From Priapulus caudatus (lineage: Eukaryota > Priapulida > Priapulimorpha > Priapulimorphida > Priapulidae): a stretch of 64,000 nt of DNA. Each line of letters starts with the position of its first letter. Position 1 is the stretch's first letter. Shown here in pieces: positions 1-11,830 of the stretch. Position numbers and translations under genes: made by a program. The notes below the pieces were generated by a model. That model ran no database searches and was not told where the DNA came from. It saw nothing but the letters and a program-made list of their open reading frames with translations. The stretch covers positions 239,725-303,724 of the forward strand of contig NW_014577141.1 of NCBI RefSeq assembly GCF_000485595.1, written 5' to 3'.

Positions 1-2
1 TC

Positions 3-4
<2 letters not shown>

Positions 5-52
<48 letters not shown>
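5..52. repeat. (TA)n microsatellite
   Basis: Uninterrupted TA dinucleotide run at the left edge of the window. It continues into imperfect TA-rich sequence and then a C/T-rich stretch up to about position 125. Confidence 0.95.
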
Positions 53-55
<3 letters not shown>

Positions 56-125
56 ATATATATCATTCTCTCGCACCTCCCACTCGCCCTCCCCTCTCTT
101 CTCTCTTCCTCACCCCCCCCCCGTC

Positions 126-1323
126 TTCCCCACCCATCCAACGTTAAAAAGCCGCTTATATAGGCGTGATGGGGTACATATACGCGAACACGCACAACGT
201 ACTATATATACACTCGTCAATATAGGGATCTCACACTTCGCGTGACAACCGCTTTTGCGATTCTCCACTCTTGACACGCTTTATTTAGCCCCTATAAGAG
301 CTACTCGACGGTTTCGAGACGGTAAGACCAAATTTACCTAGTAACTGCTCAGCTATGTATAGTAGCAACTAATATCACAGCTGCCTGCTACGTGCTGTCA
401 CCCGCTCCTTGCTACAGATACGACGCGAGTTTAACCATCGTAATTGCACTTGCAACTCACTCAACACAAACGTCAGCGCGTAGAATTAGACTCTCGGATA
501 GAGTATCTAGGTAGCATCATGACTGGCACTTTTTGTGCGGTTTCTAACTAGGACGCAGTCACGTTTCAACGTCGACCTCTTGTTGGTTTTGGGACTTTGC
601 CACGTCGACCCCCTCGGCTATACTGGAGGACAGGAAAACATTTACAACTGCAAGAATGAGCGTACATGTGATACGCGAAGTTGCTTAGCTTTATGCATAG
701 GCCCCCCCACCAAGGTCGATGCACCTGGTAACGAACGCAGTAACCTCACCCGGATTTCTATAGATACGCACTCGCTCATAAGACATTGCTATCACATCAT
801 AATCGCTTAAGGCATATTTAGCTGGGGAGACATGCTCATGCTGCTCGCCATTACGCTACCATTCGCCGTCATTTGCTGCGATTGCATTATATACTGGCAT
901 TATCCCTGCCCGCGAGATGTACCTTGTGAGAGTCTTGTGAAGTATTGATACAAGTAGCAATAGCTACAGGAAGGTCAATGCTATTACTCTGCAGAGCAGG
1001 CTTAATTCGATGCACGATTGCAGCTGATTTATATGTGCATGCATTCGAAATGCCACCGAGCACCACTGCGTAAATATCGCCCATAGGCGAAACCTGCTTA
1101 TTTAATATACACCCACTTGTTATTACCTTCTAATTAATTATTCTCACAGACGTGTGACTGCAAATCCATAATCCATTTCTGTCAGCGGCGCATAGCACCG
1201 CATAATATATATAGGCACATAGCACTGCATTACTCTCCCTGAAATGCACCATGTGACAAGCACATGGCACGGACGCATATTTACCTGATATATCATATCA
1301 GGATCATATCTATATCTGTATCT
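126..1323. other. intergenic, no gene recognised
   Basis: I see no recognisable protein-coding or RNA gene. The open frames are short, begin at arbitrary codons and show no family motifs. A small perfect hairpin (CCTGATA / TATCAGG) lies at 1284-1302. Confidence 0.5.
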
Positions 1324-1378
1324 ATATTACCAGGAGTCTATCAATAGTCTATCAATATTGATAGACTCCTAATATTAT
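1324..1378. mobile_element. short AGGAGT palindrome with near-perfect 7-bp direct repeats
   Basis: The core at 1331-1370 starts CAGGAGTCTATCAATA and ends TATTGATAGACTCCT, giving inverted arms of about 15 bp. It is flanked by ATATTAC (1324-1330) and ATATTAT (1372-1378), a 6/7 match. The arms are the same as in the element at 9169, so the two are members of one family. Reading it as a mobile element is inference from the inverted arms plus flanking direct repeats. No protein is encoded. Confidence 0.5.
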
Positions 1379-1638
1379 CCACCTTGCCTTGATTTATTCT
1401 ACGTTCACGAGCTCTGTAACAGAACAATAATGAATGTCGGCTAAAAGCTATTTAGGAAGCTACTAGGATGTTTATGGCGACGAACCAACTTGATCTGGCC
1501 TCACCGTAGGCATTCGCATTTCTTTTGAAACGTTCATTTACTGGGGGAAGGGCTCAGGTGTACCTTGTTTGATAAACGTGTAATATGCTAATTCTGTTGC
1601 CATCGCAACTGCAGCAGCTACACACGTTGCACCGCCGA

Positions 1639-1682
1639 TGACGCAGCCAGTGACGCAGCCAGTGACGCAGGCAGTGACGCGG
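1639..1682. repeat. 12-bp short tandem repeat
   Basis: About 3.5 copies of a 12-bp unit, AGTGACGCAGCC, with one C-to-G and one A-to-G change. It lies just upstream of the palindrome at 1730. Confidence 0.7.
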
Positions 1683-1722
1683 CACATCGTGCATTATGAG
1701 TAAGTGATTCGTGAATCAGCTA

Positions 1723-1754
1723 CTAGTATCAGGAGTTAATCCTCCTGCTAGTAT
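1723..1754. mobile_element. 18-bp palindrome with perfect 7-bp direct repeats
   Basis: The element CAGGAGTTAATCCTCCTG (1730-1747) is the shortest clear inverted repeat of the CAGGAGT family. It is flanked exactly by CTAGTAT at 1723-1729 and 1748-1754. The direct repeat suggests a target-site duplication. With only 18 bp between the repeats, this is either a minimal insertion or an excision remnant of a longer element. Confidence 0.5.
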
Positions 1755-1859
1755 CTAACAAGGGTATTATTTACAGCAGTCATTATCGTTCGCTGTTTAT
1801 AGATCATGAGCCGGAAGCTGATGGAAGAGGACTGCGTACAACTGCCGGATTCACGTGAT

Positions 1860-1926
1860 CACACACGCACACACGCACACACACACTCACGTATGCACGC
1901 ATACATGCACACACACGCTCATGCAT

Positions 1927-1961
<35 letters not shown>

Positions 1962-2075
1962 CCGATGACGGATGTTAATGGCGACCGATGTGTTAAATGC
2001 TGACAGCGGATCACACAAGATTCACGTGATCACACACACACGCGCGCGCACGCATGCATGCACGCACGCACGCAC
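1860..2075. repeat. CA/GCAC microsatellite cluster
   Basis: Two compound (CA)n and (CGCA)n tracts at about 1860-1962 and 2033-2075. They are separated by a unit containing GATGTTAATGGC that recurs after the second tract at about 2105, so the block looks tandemly duplicated. A His/Thr-rich open frame here is a repeat artefact. Confidence 0.85.
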
Positions 2076-2658
2076 ACTTTCCAAACAATGCGCTCTAGCG
2101 ACACATGTTAATGGCACCCCGATGTATTAAATGCTGACAGCGAACATTGCTAAAAAGACGCCATTCATAGACTGACGACGCCAGACTCAGAAAATCAACT
2201 CATCGGCTCAAAATCTATAGACTGATCAGCCACGCGAGAACGTCGGCGTCAGTCTAGGTGAAAATCGCACATTGTAGACATATTAATCTTCTTTTTAATA
2301 AGAGGCATTACAGCGAGTACGACAAGAAAAAAACCGAGAGTCGGTGCAAGTTGCAACTAATAAGAAAAGTTTTCGTGCGTTTTCCGTACGTGGAGTTCCT
2401 GTGCCCGGCATCATGTTTTACTGAAGCATGCACGCGTCAATATCGCACGTGTGTAAAATGCGTTTACCGCCAAAGATTTATGTCACGTCTAGCGATTAGA
2501 CTGGACGGCAACGGCTAGGTAACGTCGCAGTCAAGGAAATCAAACGCAATCAGAGTTATTCGAAGATAATTAATCGCCCTCTTACGGACGCGTGATTGAT
2601 GCACGCTGACCATTTCCTCTATATATCCTGTGCCTGCCATAGTACTGCGATGCAATCC
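2076..2658. other. intergenic, no gene recognised
   Basis: Unique-looking sequence with no recognisable gene. An 86-codon frame at 2258-2518 has no identifiable motif, and I do not support it as a gene. Confidence 0.4.
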
Positions 2659-4716
2659 CTGAACACAGGGCTATCGTAACCAGAGCTTCCCGCCACGCTC
2701 ACCACCCCTCACACCTGAACACAGGACTATCGTAACCAGAGCTTCCCGCCACGCTCACCACCCCTCACACCTGAACACAGGACTATCGTAACCAGAGCTT
2801 CCCTCCACGCTCACCACCCCTCACACCTGAACACAGGGCTATCGTAACCAGAGCTTCCCTCCACGCTCACCACCCCTCACACCTGAACACAGGACTATCG
2901 TAACCAGAGCTTCCCTCCACGCTCACCACCCCTCACACCTGAACACAGGACTATCGTAACCAGAGCTTCCCTCCACGCTCACCACCCCTCACACCTGAAC
3001 ACAGGACTATCGTAACCAGAGCTTCCCTCCACGCTCACCACCCCTCACACCTGAACACAGGGCTATCCGTAACCAGAGCTTCCGCTCCACGCGCTCGCCC
3101 CCCTCACACGCTGACACAGGACTATTCGTAACCAGAGCTTCCCTCCCACGCTCACCAACCCTCCACACAATGAACACAGGGCTATCGTACCAGCTTCCCT
3201 CCACGCTACGCACCACCTGCACACCTGAACACAGACATCGTAACACAGAGCTTCCATCCACGCCGCCACCCCTCACACTGAACACAGGGCTATGCGAACG
3301 CTAGAAGCTTTCCCCTCCAACGCTCGCCACCCTCCACCTGAACACCCGGACTATCGTAACCAAGAGCTTCGCGCTCACGCTCGCCGCACCCCTCACACCT
3401 GAACACAGGACTATCGCAAGCCAGAGCTTCCCTCCACGTCAACCACCCTCTCACACCTGAACACAGGCACTATGCGTAACCAGAGCTCCCTCACGCTCTG
3501 CACCACCCCTCGCACACTCTGAACAGCAGGACTATCGTACCAGAGCTCGCCTCCACGCTCACCACCGCTCACACCTGAACACAGGACATAATCGTAACCA
3601 CGGCCATATCCTAACCAACGCTTCCCCACCACCCCTCACACCTGAACACAGGGCTATGCGTAAACCAGGAGGTTCCTCCTACGCTCACCCACCCCTCACA
3701 CCTGAAACACAGGACTATCGTAACCAGAGCTTCCCTCCACGCGCTCACCACCCGCTCACACGCTGAACATCAGAGCTATCGTACAACGCAGAGCCTTCCC
3801 TCCGCTCACCACCCTCACACCTTGCAACACAGAGACTGATCGTAACCAGAGGCTTCCCTCCACGCCTCACCACCCCTCACACCTGGACACAGGCGCTAAT
3901 CGTAAAACAGAGCTTCCCTCACGCTCACACCCCTCACACTGAACACAGGGCATCGTAAACCCAGAGCTTCCCTCCACGCTCACCACCCCTCACCTGATGA
4001 ACACAGGACTATCGTAACCAGAGCTTCCCTCCACGCTCACCACCTCTACCACCTGAACACAGGACTAATGGTAACCAGAGCTTCCCTCCACGCTCGCACA
4101 ACCCTCACACCTGAAACACAGGCTATCGTCAAGCCAGAGCTTCTCTCCACCCACCACACCCGTCACACCGAAACACAGGACTATCGTAACCAGAGCTCCC
4201 TCCACGCTCACCCACCCCTCACCCCTGAACACAGGACTATCGTAACCAGAGCTTTCGCCTCCACGCTCACCACCTCAACCTGAAGCACAGGACTATCGTA
4301 ACGCAGAGCTTCCCGCTCACGCTCCGCCACCCCTCACACCTGAACAACAGGGCTATCGTACCAGCAGCTTCCTCCGACGCTCACCAACCCCACACCTGAA
4401 CACAGCAGCTAATCGTAACCAGAGCTTCCCTCCACGCTCACCAACCCCTCACTAACTCCTGAACACAGGACCTATGGTAACAGAGCTTCCCGCCACGCTC
4501 ACACGCCTCACACCTGAACACAGACTATCGTGAACCAGAGCTTCCGCTCACGCCTCACGCACGCCCCTTCCACACCTGAACACAGGACTATCGTAAAGCC
4601 AGAGCTTCCTCCACGCTCACCACCCCTCCACCCTGAACACAGGACTATCGTAACCAGAGCTTCCCTCCACGCTCACCACCCCTCACACCTGAACACAGAG
4701 CTATGCTTCCCTCTAC
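2659..4716. repeat. 56-bp minisatellite, about 37 copies
   Basis: The unit is 56 bp. It begins CTGAACACAGGACTATCG and continues through AACCAGAGCTTCCCTCCACG into CTCACCACCCCTCACAC. The first seven copies (to about 3060) and the last two (about 4620-4716) are nearly exact and in perfect 56-bp register. Copies in between carry scattered one-base insertions and deletions. Open frames across the array in several frames are translations of the repeat. Confidence 0.95.
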
Positions 4717-5841
4717 GCTTCGAGACAGCAATATTGCGCATTACCTAGAATAACCTCATCAGCTTTCACGCGCGCGAGACATTATTCTCTTGGTCAGGTG
4801 CGTGATTACAAGTCAATGCATTTCTCGTAGGTGTAATTAGAATGTCGACAGGAATTAGTAGCCAATGAGAAACTAGAAAAGAAGAAACGAGGCGTAAAGG
4901 GGGGGCAACACGATAAAGCACGGTGTTAGGCCATACTACGCACATGAAACACGAAGAAGGGGTGCGCCAATACGCCCCTCTCCATTCCCAACCCCGCACA
5001 TCCAGCCTGCCAATACATTACCGATGCCATCTAGCCGATAGAGAATATCCGAACATTCATAAACACACGAGCCTGCATTAATTATTCATTATCATGTATT
5101 ACATGACATGCCACGCAACACGCATAGCAGGCAATAATGCAAAGAAGAGATAGTACACACACACATCATGTATTATACACGGACACACATAATAGATTCG
5201 ATGCACATGCAAAAGAAAACGCAAAACCCAGCAAGTGGTCAGTTTGATGCTGCTACTGATGGAAGGCGAGGTATCATAGGTCGTGTCACATTTTTACCTC
5301 GTGGCGAAAAGCACACACAGCTAAATGCTGACAATGCATGAATTTAGTATTTGGTCGAAGCTAGTAATAATGGGAGGCTGGGAGCCCATTAATTATCGCA
5401 TGTAACGCCAAACACACATGACATAAACAAGTACCGCAGAGCGATAGCGCTCAACTGACGTGTACTGTAGCCGGGTATTCTTCTGATAAACTCACTGGCA
5501 ACCGAATTAAGTGCGCCCTCCCGCCACCGCGTTGCTAGGCTTTGCTATATACCGGTAGTACAGTAATAAAGATATAGCTGTGTAACTTTAATGACTTCGC
5601 TATATTAACGTTATCATGAATACGGTATGCGTCGAGCGCGAGCGTAGTGGTGGTGGTGGGAGGAGGAGGGGGGGGGCCTCTAATAGCAAAAGCAGTTCAG
5701 TCCTTTGTTACCAGTCAACAAATCCATGTTTAACCCTCCTCTTGAGGGTCAAAAGATTATCAGACACTTACTCTTCGCACGTCAGCGGAAAGTAGATTTC
5801 ATGGTACTTTCAATAAAGTGATAAAAATGGTAGGCCAGCGC
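4717..5841. other. intergenic, no gene recognised
   Basis: No gene or named repeat recognised. A G-rich run with GGT triplets lies near 5648-5678. Confidence 0.4.
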
Positions 5842-6266
5842 TGAAACAAAAAAGTTTTGCACTCGGTCCGTTTGACCATGTCCTCAGAAAATGTCTGATA
5901 TCTGACCTTTCCCCCACGGCCCTTTGACCTCCAATTTCGCACTGGTGATGGGTTTCCTCCCATCACACTATACACCGAATATTAAGAGCGTAGGTCGAGC
6001 CGTTGAGATTTGTGCCGCATTTCCGTATTTCCTCCTATACCTTAAGTTAAGGGGGAAATATTCCCCCTCCATTGACACATCTCGACCTTTGACCCTTGAC
6101 CCCCCAAATTCGACATCCCGAGTCCTTTTCGCGGCCCCCACCCCCCGACGTCCCGAATATCAAGATCGTACGTCGAGCGGTTAAGATTTGTGCCGTAACT
6201 GTTGACACACGGCCGGACGGATATTCATGCGATTCTACAAGCTGCATCTGACTTCGTCAGCTGAGA
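5842..6266. repeat. dispersed repeat, copy 1 (inverse of 58497-58955)
   Basis: This stretch of about 425 bp matches the reverse complement of 58497-58955. Shared stretches include GAAACAAAAAAGTTTT at one end, the AAGTTAAGG and TATTCC boxes in the middle, GAGCGGTTAAGATTTGTGCC, and GATTCTACAAGCTGCATCTG at the other end. That end finishes in a small palindrome, CTGAC-NNN-GTCAG. Two copies on opposite strands 52 kb apart indicate a dispersed, probably non-autonomous transposable element. No coding capacity is seen. The family is unknown to me. Confidence 0.75.
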
Positions 6267-6611
6267 AAAACACACCATACGCAACACGCAAAGAAAAAAT
6301 GAAGCAAACGTAAAATAAATAATGCAGTGAAAGCAGCTGCTGGCACGACGACACAGAATGTGATTGCTAAGTAATGTGTAATGTTATCATCAACGCGTTA
6401 GAAAGCTCGCTGCAGGTCTTCCCTAGACACCTACAGCTTCACAACATCTTCACTAACCTACGAGAAAAAAACATCACACGACAAGGAACTACGTGGGAGG
6501 GCCACCCCGGGGGGGGGGAGCGGTTTGCGAGACTGACCGTGTATACGTATTCCAACGAACAACAGAGCAAGACTATCGCAATATTTGCACGCCGAGCGAT
6601 TAGCGTGCGCT

Positions 6612-6789
6612 GTTTGTGCGTGTGCGTGTGCGTGTGCGTGTGCGTGTGCTCGTGTCGATGCCGGTGTGCTGGTGTGTTGGCTAGCGCGCGCGGGCGTGCG
6701 GGCACTGTGCGTGTCGCTGCGTGCGTGCGCAGTGCTGCGTGTGTGTGTGTGTTGTGCTGTGTGTGTGTATGTGTGTGTGTGTGCTGCTC

Positions 6790-6829
<40 letters not shown>

Positions 6830-6905
6830 GTGCGTGCGTGCGTGCGCGCGTGTGTGTGTGTGTCGGTGTGTGTGTCGGGGTGTGTGTGGGTTTGGGGGGG
6901 GGGGG
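6612..6905. repeat. (TG)n/(CG) compound microsatellite
   Basis: Long GT tract broken by GC-rich variants such as TGCGTGCG, ending in a poly-G run at about 6892-6904. The Cys/Val and His/Thr open frames on both strands here are simple-repeat artefacts. Confidence 0.95.
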
Positions 6906-7190
6906 TATAACGAAAGCAATCGCGTCGCTGTGCTGGGATAATAACGTAGGACCATGCATGCCACCCTCCCCACCGCAAAAATTAAAGGCGACAGAGTAAG
7001 CACTGTCGCTGTTAAGTTTCACGCTGAACTCTCGCCTCTTGACTAATTATCATCAGCGTGCGTATTCTAACACGCATAGGTTATTATCGCAATTACCCAA
7101 ATTGATCAGCATCGCAGACGCGCGGAGACGTTCGCTAAACAAACACTTGCAGACGATACATCCTGCAAGATGAACACACGCAGCAGAGCA

Positions 7191-7214
7191 GCAGCCAGCA
7201 GCAGCAGCAGCAGC
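7191..7214. repeat. (CAG)n short tract
   Basis: Short run of CAG triplets within otherwise unassigned sequence. Confidence 0.8.
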
Positions 7215-7435
7215 GCAGATGAAGCTGCATCGGTGCGCATGCAGAATTGATACGGCTGCTGGGGCAGGAAGCCACGCTGCTTCGCTGCGTGATACATCCC
7301 GCGTCTTGTGCATCGGGCGGCGGCATTATCTTGCTTCGGAGCAATATATTGATTTGCGCATACACTCGTGCGGGGTGCGTGTATCAAGAACCCATCAGTC
7401 ACACAGAAACATGCAACACACTCACAGACAAGCAC

Positions 7436-7519
7436 GCTGCGCGCGCGCACGCACACGGCCAACGCACGCACATACATACACACGCACACACGCACGCACA
7501 CACGCACGCACGCACCGCA

Positions 7520-7587
<68 letters not shown>

Positions 7588-7645
7588 CACCACACACACA
7601 ACACACACACGCACACCGCGCGCGCGCGCGCCGCGCGCATCCAAG
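7436..7645. repeat. (CA)n/(CGCA)n microsatellite
   Basis: Extended CA tract with CGCA variants, ending in a CGCGCG run. It lies immediately left of duplicated block A and has no counterpart left of A', so it marks the outer boundary of the duplication. Confidence 0.95.
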
Positions 7646-8118
7646 CACAAGCAAATACACGCGCACACCACGGCATCTCTCCGCGGCAGCCCGTGTAGAA
7701 TGTAATAATGACCACATCAAGTGACCACTTCTGTGTAATCCTTGGTAGGCTAATTTCATTACCGATAGGCAATATGAAGCTTTCATAGCCACTTCACAAG
7801 GCGTAAACGGTCTGGATAGCCTGGGATTAGTCGTACTAACAACACAATGCAAAATTTACACAGGGTGACCGTGTTTTTATGAGGTTTTAAGTGCCCTAGA
7901 TATAATATCAACAGGGTATACAAAAGGCAGGGTATTGATGGATGCATTATTGGGGTGGCTCTGGCATACAGCCAACGCTGCATTATATATATCGCCTTAA
8001 TTCGATATGTGAATTGCCTTAGAGTGACCACTAGCTTTCCTATGAGTGGGTTCAATTCGATATCACGCAATTAGGATTCTTGAGAGTAACTAATACTGCA
8101 TTGGCAGTCTTATATAAG

Positions 8119-8130
8119 TTGCCGTTGCTG

Positions 8131-8162
<32 letters not shown>
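8119..8162. repeat. (CTG)n tract, short allele
   Basis: About 14 near-perfect CTG triplets. The matching tract in A' is roughly twice as long (19624-19700), so the triplet differs in length between the duplicates. Confidence 0.9.
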
Positions 8163-8164
<2 letters not shown>

Positions 8165-8167
8165 GCA

Positions 8168-8425
8168 ATCGTATATAACTGCATGCGTGTAACTGTGTGA
8201 ATGCATGCGTGTAACTGTAGAACTGCATATGTGTAACTGTATGCATGCATATGTGTAACTGTATATTAAAATACAACTGCTTAACTGCAAGTGTGTGACT
8301 GCACATGACTGCATATTTATGGCTGTATGTATATAACTGCATGTGTATGACTGCATATGTGTGACTGCACATGTATGACTGCATGTATGTAGCTGTATAA
8401 CGACATGCGTATGACTGCCTATGCG
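8168..8425. repeat. degenerate TAACTGCAT-type tandem array
   Basis: Irregular repeats of a 12-16 bp motif of the form GTGTAACTGCATAT or GTGTGACTGCACAT. Duplicated at 19706-19955. Confidence 0.8.
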
Positions 8426-8719
8426 CGTAAACACGCTCCACGTACGTGCCTATACGAATACACGCGCCATCTCAACACATTAGCTATTTACAAACTAGAC
8501 AGAGGCACTCAAAGAGAGTGCATACCTCCGCGAGCGTGTAACATGTATACATGTGTATAACAGCTGGCTCGCTGCTGGCTGCTGCTGACTGGACGCCCTA
8601 AGGCGAGCGCTGCTGACTGGATGCCCTAAGGCGAGCTGGTGGCTGAATTATTATTAAAAGTCCGCTGGGGTAAGAAAGATGATCAAGTTTGGTGTGAGTG
8701 TCCTGCCTGCAGAGAATAG

Positions 8720-8777
8720 GTAATATCAGGAGTGAATAATAATTATATAGATCTATTATTATTCACTCCTGAATATT
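8720..8777. mobile_element. CAGGAGT palindrome, 45 bp
   Basis: The core at 8727-8771 has 16-bp arms, AGGAGTGAATAATAAT and its complement, around an 11-bp loop. GTAATAT precedes it. The right-hand direct repeat is damaged in this copy (AATATTA) but intact in the duplicate at 20375, so this copy lost bases after duplication or in the consensus. Confidence 0.5.
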
Positions 8778-9161
8778 ATTGCTAGATCATATCGCTACGT
8801 ACAGATGCCGATTCCAGCAGATGTCATGAGAGCACAAACAGGAAAGCAGGCAGGAAGACAGGCTGAAAGGCAGGCGGGTCGGAAGACAGACAGGCAGACA
8901 TACATGATACAGACAGCTAGCGGAGGTGGGGGTCAACGAGGGGTTTGGAGTGCAGACAGACAGACCTATGCTGGACTCTCTGTGCGACTGTATCACAACT
9001 ATATGTTTTCTATGCTTGTTCACTTGATCAGATGATGCTGAAATAACATCGCCAAGCTGCATGATCACCGTTGTGCGGCGACTGCATCGCATCACACACT
9101 ACAGTGGTGCGTATTATTACATTTCTGCATTACAAAGGTGCTTGCATCTTGTCGCCTTAAC

Positions 9162-9214
9162 GTATTATCAGGAGTCTATCAATAGACTATTGATAGACTC
9201 CTCAGTGGTATTAT
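9162..9214. mobile_element. CAGGAGT palindrome with perfect 7-bp direct repeats
   Basis: The core at 9169-9207 has 16-bp arms (AGGAGTCTATCAATAG) separated by one base, then CAGTG. It is flanked by GTATTAT at 9162-9168 and 9208-9214. The same arms occur at 1331, and the whole locus is duplicated at 20770. Confidence 0.55.
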
Positions 9215-9362
9215 GTGAGCGAAGAGAGGGCGATTGAGAGTTATATGGGGACGTCAGAATCTTCGGTCAGCTAGCACTTAACCGATTGCTTAGAAGCTAA
9301 CTCACGAGGTTCAATTTGTATGCGACCGATTCTTATTGCCTTGTATGTTGATCAGCTGCAGC

Positions 9363-9555
9363 AGCACGCACGCCCACGCACACACGCACACACGCACACC
9401 ACGCACGCACGCAGGCACACACAAACAAAACACCGCCTGCAGACACGCAGGCACACAAGAACATATATAGACGCACGCAGGCCACGCAGACACGAACATA
9501 AATACACACACACAGACACGCAGGCAGGCAGGCAGCACGCAGGCAGGCACGCACA
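9363..9555. repeat. CGCA/CAGG/CACA low-complexity tract
   Basis: Mixed CA and GCAG simple repeats, duplicated at about 20972-21165. The Arg/His and Cys/Val frames across it are artefacts. Confidence 0.85.
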
Positions 9556-10635
9556 TCAACGCGGTGGCTTCGTTGCGCTCCCCCACGTAAGGCCCAGAAA
9601 ATACCGTCACCGCACGAGTCCATTACAGATAGACAGCGACGACAATTAAGCGTAATGCACGAGCTTGTCGACTTTAGCCGCTGCCGCTGCTGCCACTGCC
9701 GCCGTCGCTCGTGCATGGGCGCCCGCTGTGAGAGGCTGTACGAGAAATCATAGCCACTGTTTACATCACATAGGGTTTTTCGCTCGAGTTCCAGCATGCA
9801 TCGGGCGACTCAGCCAAACGAATCCAACCATCAATCAATCCACAAATCAATCACTGAAGGCCGCCCCTAAAGCCTGCGTAAATCGCTCTATTTATTATCA
9901 AATGTTGCTCTGGCTGTACATGTATCGCCACGTATTCCCCTCTGTCGCCCCACACATCGCACGGATCGGTGATACCGACTCGACCCACCGCCGTAGCCTG
10001 CAAGCAGCACCAGCACACCACCACCAGCAGCAGCAGCACAGCACTAACAATAACAACGACAACAATAACAATAAAAACAACAACAGCAACAATAACAATA
10101 ACAACAACTGCAGAAGCAGGAGCAGCAACAACAACAACAACAACAGCAGCATCAGCAGCAGCAGCAGCAGTAGCAGCCAACAATAACAACAGCAGCGCAG
10201 CAGCAGACACTGGCCGCACTGTTGGACCTCTATAATCAGCCTACATGCTGCTGCCATCCTGTGCTCACACGTACGATGTATGGCTTCCCGCCAATGCCCA
10301 CGAGACACTCGTGCGCGTGTAACTCAGCATAATTGAGGTAGCTAGCACAGCTAGACATGAATGGGCTTTGTAGAACGCGTTGCGACTCATCGTGATTGTT
10401 ATGAGACGCTGCACGTGTATGTGGGAGGGGGAACCGGGAGGGCATTGGCTTGGTTTGGGGGAGGGGAACGTCACATCCACACAGCATTCTAGCACGCTGT
10501 TATCGCTGCAGGCTGACCGCGGCACAGATGTGCGGTTACAAATCGAAGCTTCACTGCGTAAGCATTTCGCACGCAAGGGGCTTCATATGACTGAAAGGGT
10601 CTATATCCGCGCTGGGTACTGCCAGAACGTAACCC

Positions 10636-10836
10636 CCCTAGTCCTACCTAACCACTTAACCTAACTAACTACACCTAACCTAGGCTAGCCCTAAACCGAA
10701 GCTAAGCAAACCTAAGCTTAAGTTAACCTAGCCTAAACTCAATAAACATAACCAACATAACCCTGACCCGACCTGACCCGATCCCGTCCCGATCCGACCA
10801 ACCCAACCCAACCCAACCCAACTAACCTAATATTAT
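10636..10836. repeat. degenerate CCTAA / CCAAC tract
   Basis: Irregular TAACCTAACC, ACCTGACCCG and CCCAACCCAA words. It resembles pentameric telomere-type repeats only loosely: units vary and there is no long homogeneous run. Repeated at about 15890-16080 and 22255-22450. Confidence 0.7.
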
Positions 10837-11099
10837 CTCAGAAATCCCCTGTTTTATACGCAGATAGACACATAATATGTGCCACAGGCACTTGAAACGT
10901 CTCAATAAAAAAAAATCATGGTAAAAAACACGAAATGTATTTACTACCAGTCTTAATCAGTGAAAAATTATTTTTTTTCCAGGGTTCTATTTTGCAAACC
11001 CCCCCCCAAATTTCGGGGCTACTTTTCATTTCCAGGGCGACTTTCCAGGGCTGTTTCCTCAAAATATACACACAAGCACAGTAGCAAATACACACTCGC

Positions 11100-11129
11100 G
11101 CGGCGCAGCGCACACACACACCCACACGT

Positions 11130-11160
<31 letters not shown>

Positions 11161-11204
11161 CCACGCACACAAACACACACACACACACACACACACCACA
11201 CCAC
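11100..11204. repeat. (CGCA)n/(CA)n microsatellite
   Basis: CGCA and CA runs within B, repeated in B' at about 16345-16450 and more degenerately in B'' at about 22740-22820. Confidence 0.9.
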
Positions 11205-11574
11205 AACACAGTCCAGGGCCCGCGTAATGGGCCCTGGAAGCTCAGGGGGTTTGAGAAAGCGGCCCGCGAGGCACGTGTGTATCGACGCTGCGTACGTGCC
11301 TGCTGGCAGGAGTGGCATTGATTGAAGTACCGGGGGGGGGGGGGACCACGACCGTTTCAGCTTGGTACTAATCAATACTAAAATGTAGAGGGTGACATTG
11401 CTGGACATATGAGAGAGCGACAGCAAAACTCTTTCGCGGGAATTGACGAAAAAGCTACAATCGGGAATGACACACACCGGCAGGGGGCAAAAATATACGT
11501 GTGAACTTCATTAGGATTTCCCACGAATTACCGTTCTAAATCCTACGGGTCGTTGGTCCTACGGGTCCTACGTA

Positions 11575-11830
11575 GCACTCCCGCACGCACACCCGCACAC
11601 ACGCACGCACGCATGCCAGGCACGCACGCGCGCAGGCACACGCGCAAGCACGCGCGCAGCTACGCACGCACGCGCACACATGCACGCGCGCAGGCCACAC
11701 ACGCAAGCACGCGCGGGCACAGCGGCACACACAGCGCACGCACGCACGCACGCGCGCAGGCCACACACGCAAGCACGCCCGCAGGCACACACGCAAGCAC
11801 GCCCGGCAGGCACACCGGCACACACAGGCC
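11575..11830. repeat. CGCA/GGCACA compound repeat
   Basis: CGCACGCA words alternate with AGGCCACACACGCAAGCACG-like units. Also present at about 16815-17070 and, noisy, at 23215-23600. Confidence 0.85.

Larger units (their letters stand above)
7722..10110. repeat. segmental duplication block A (pairs with 19223-21722)
   Basis: The block starts TGACCACTTCTGTGTAATCC and is nearly identical along its length to 19223-21722. It contains a CTG tract, a TAACTG-rich degenerate tandem array, a spacer repeat ending CCTAAGGCGAGC, two CAGGAGT palindromes, CA/GCA tracts and an AAC/AGC-rich end. I see no protein-coding gene. Long Ser, Ala or Cys frames are triplet-repeat translations. Confidence 0.9.

Noticed and set aside
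2659-4716. CRISPR-like periodic array
   Set aside because: The whole 56-bp unit repeats, with no unique spacers, and the genome is eukaryotic with introns.
6374-7852. Cys/Val and His/Thr frames on both strands
   Set aside because: Translations of TG/CA microsatellites.
8052-10308. Poly-Ser, poly-Ala, poly-Leu and poly-Asn frames
   Set aside because: Translations of CTG, CAG and AAC triplet runs. The duplicate copies behave the same way.
10636-10836. Telomere end
   Set aside because: Units are heterogeneous, short and internal, and recur inside each duplicated block.
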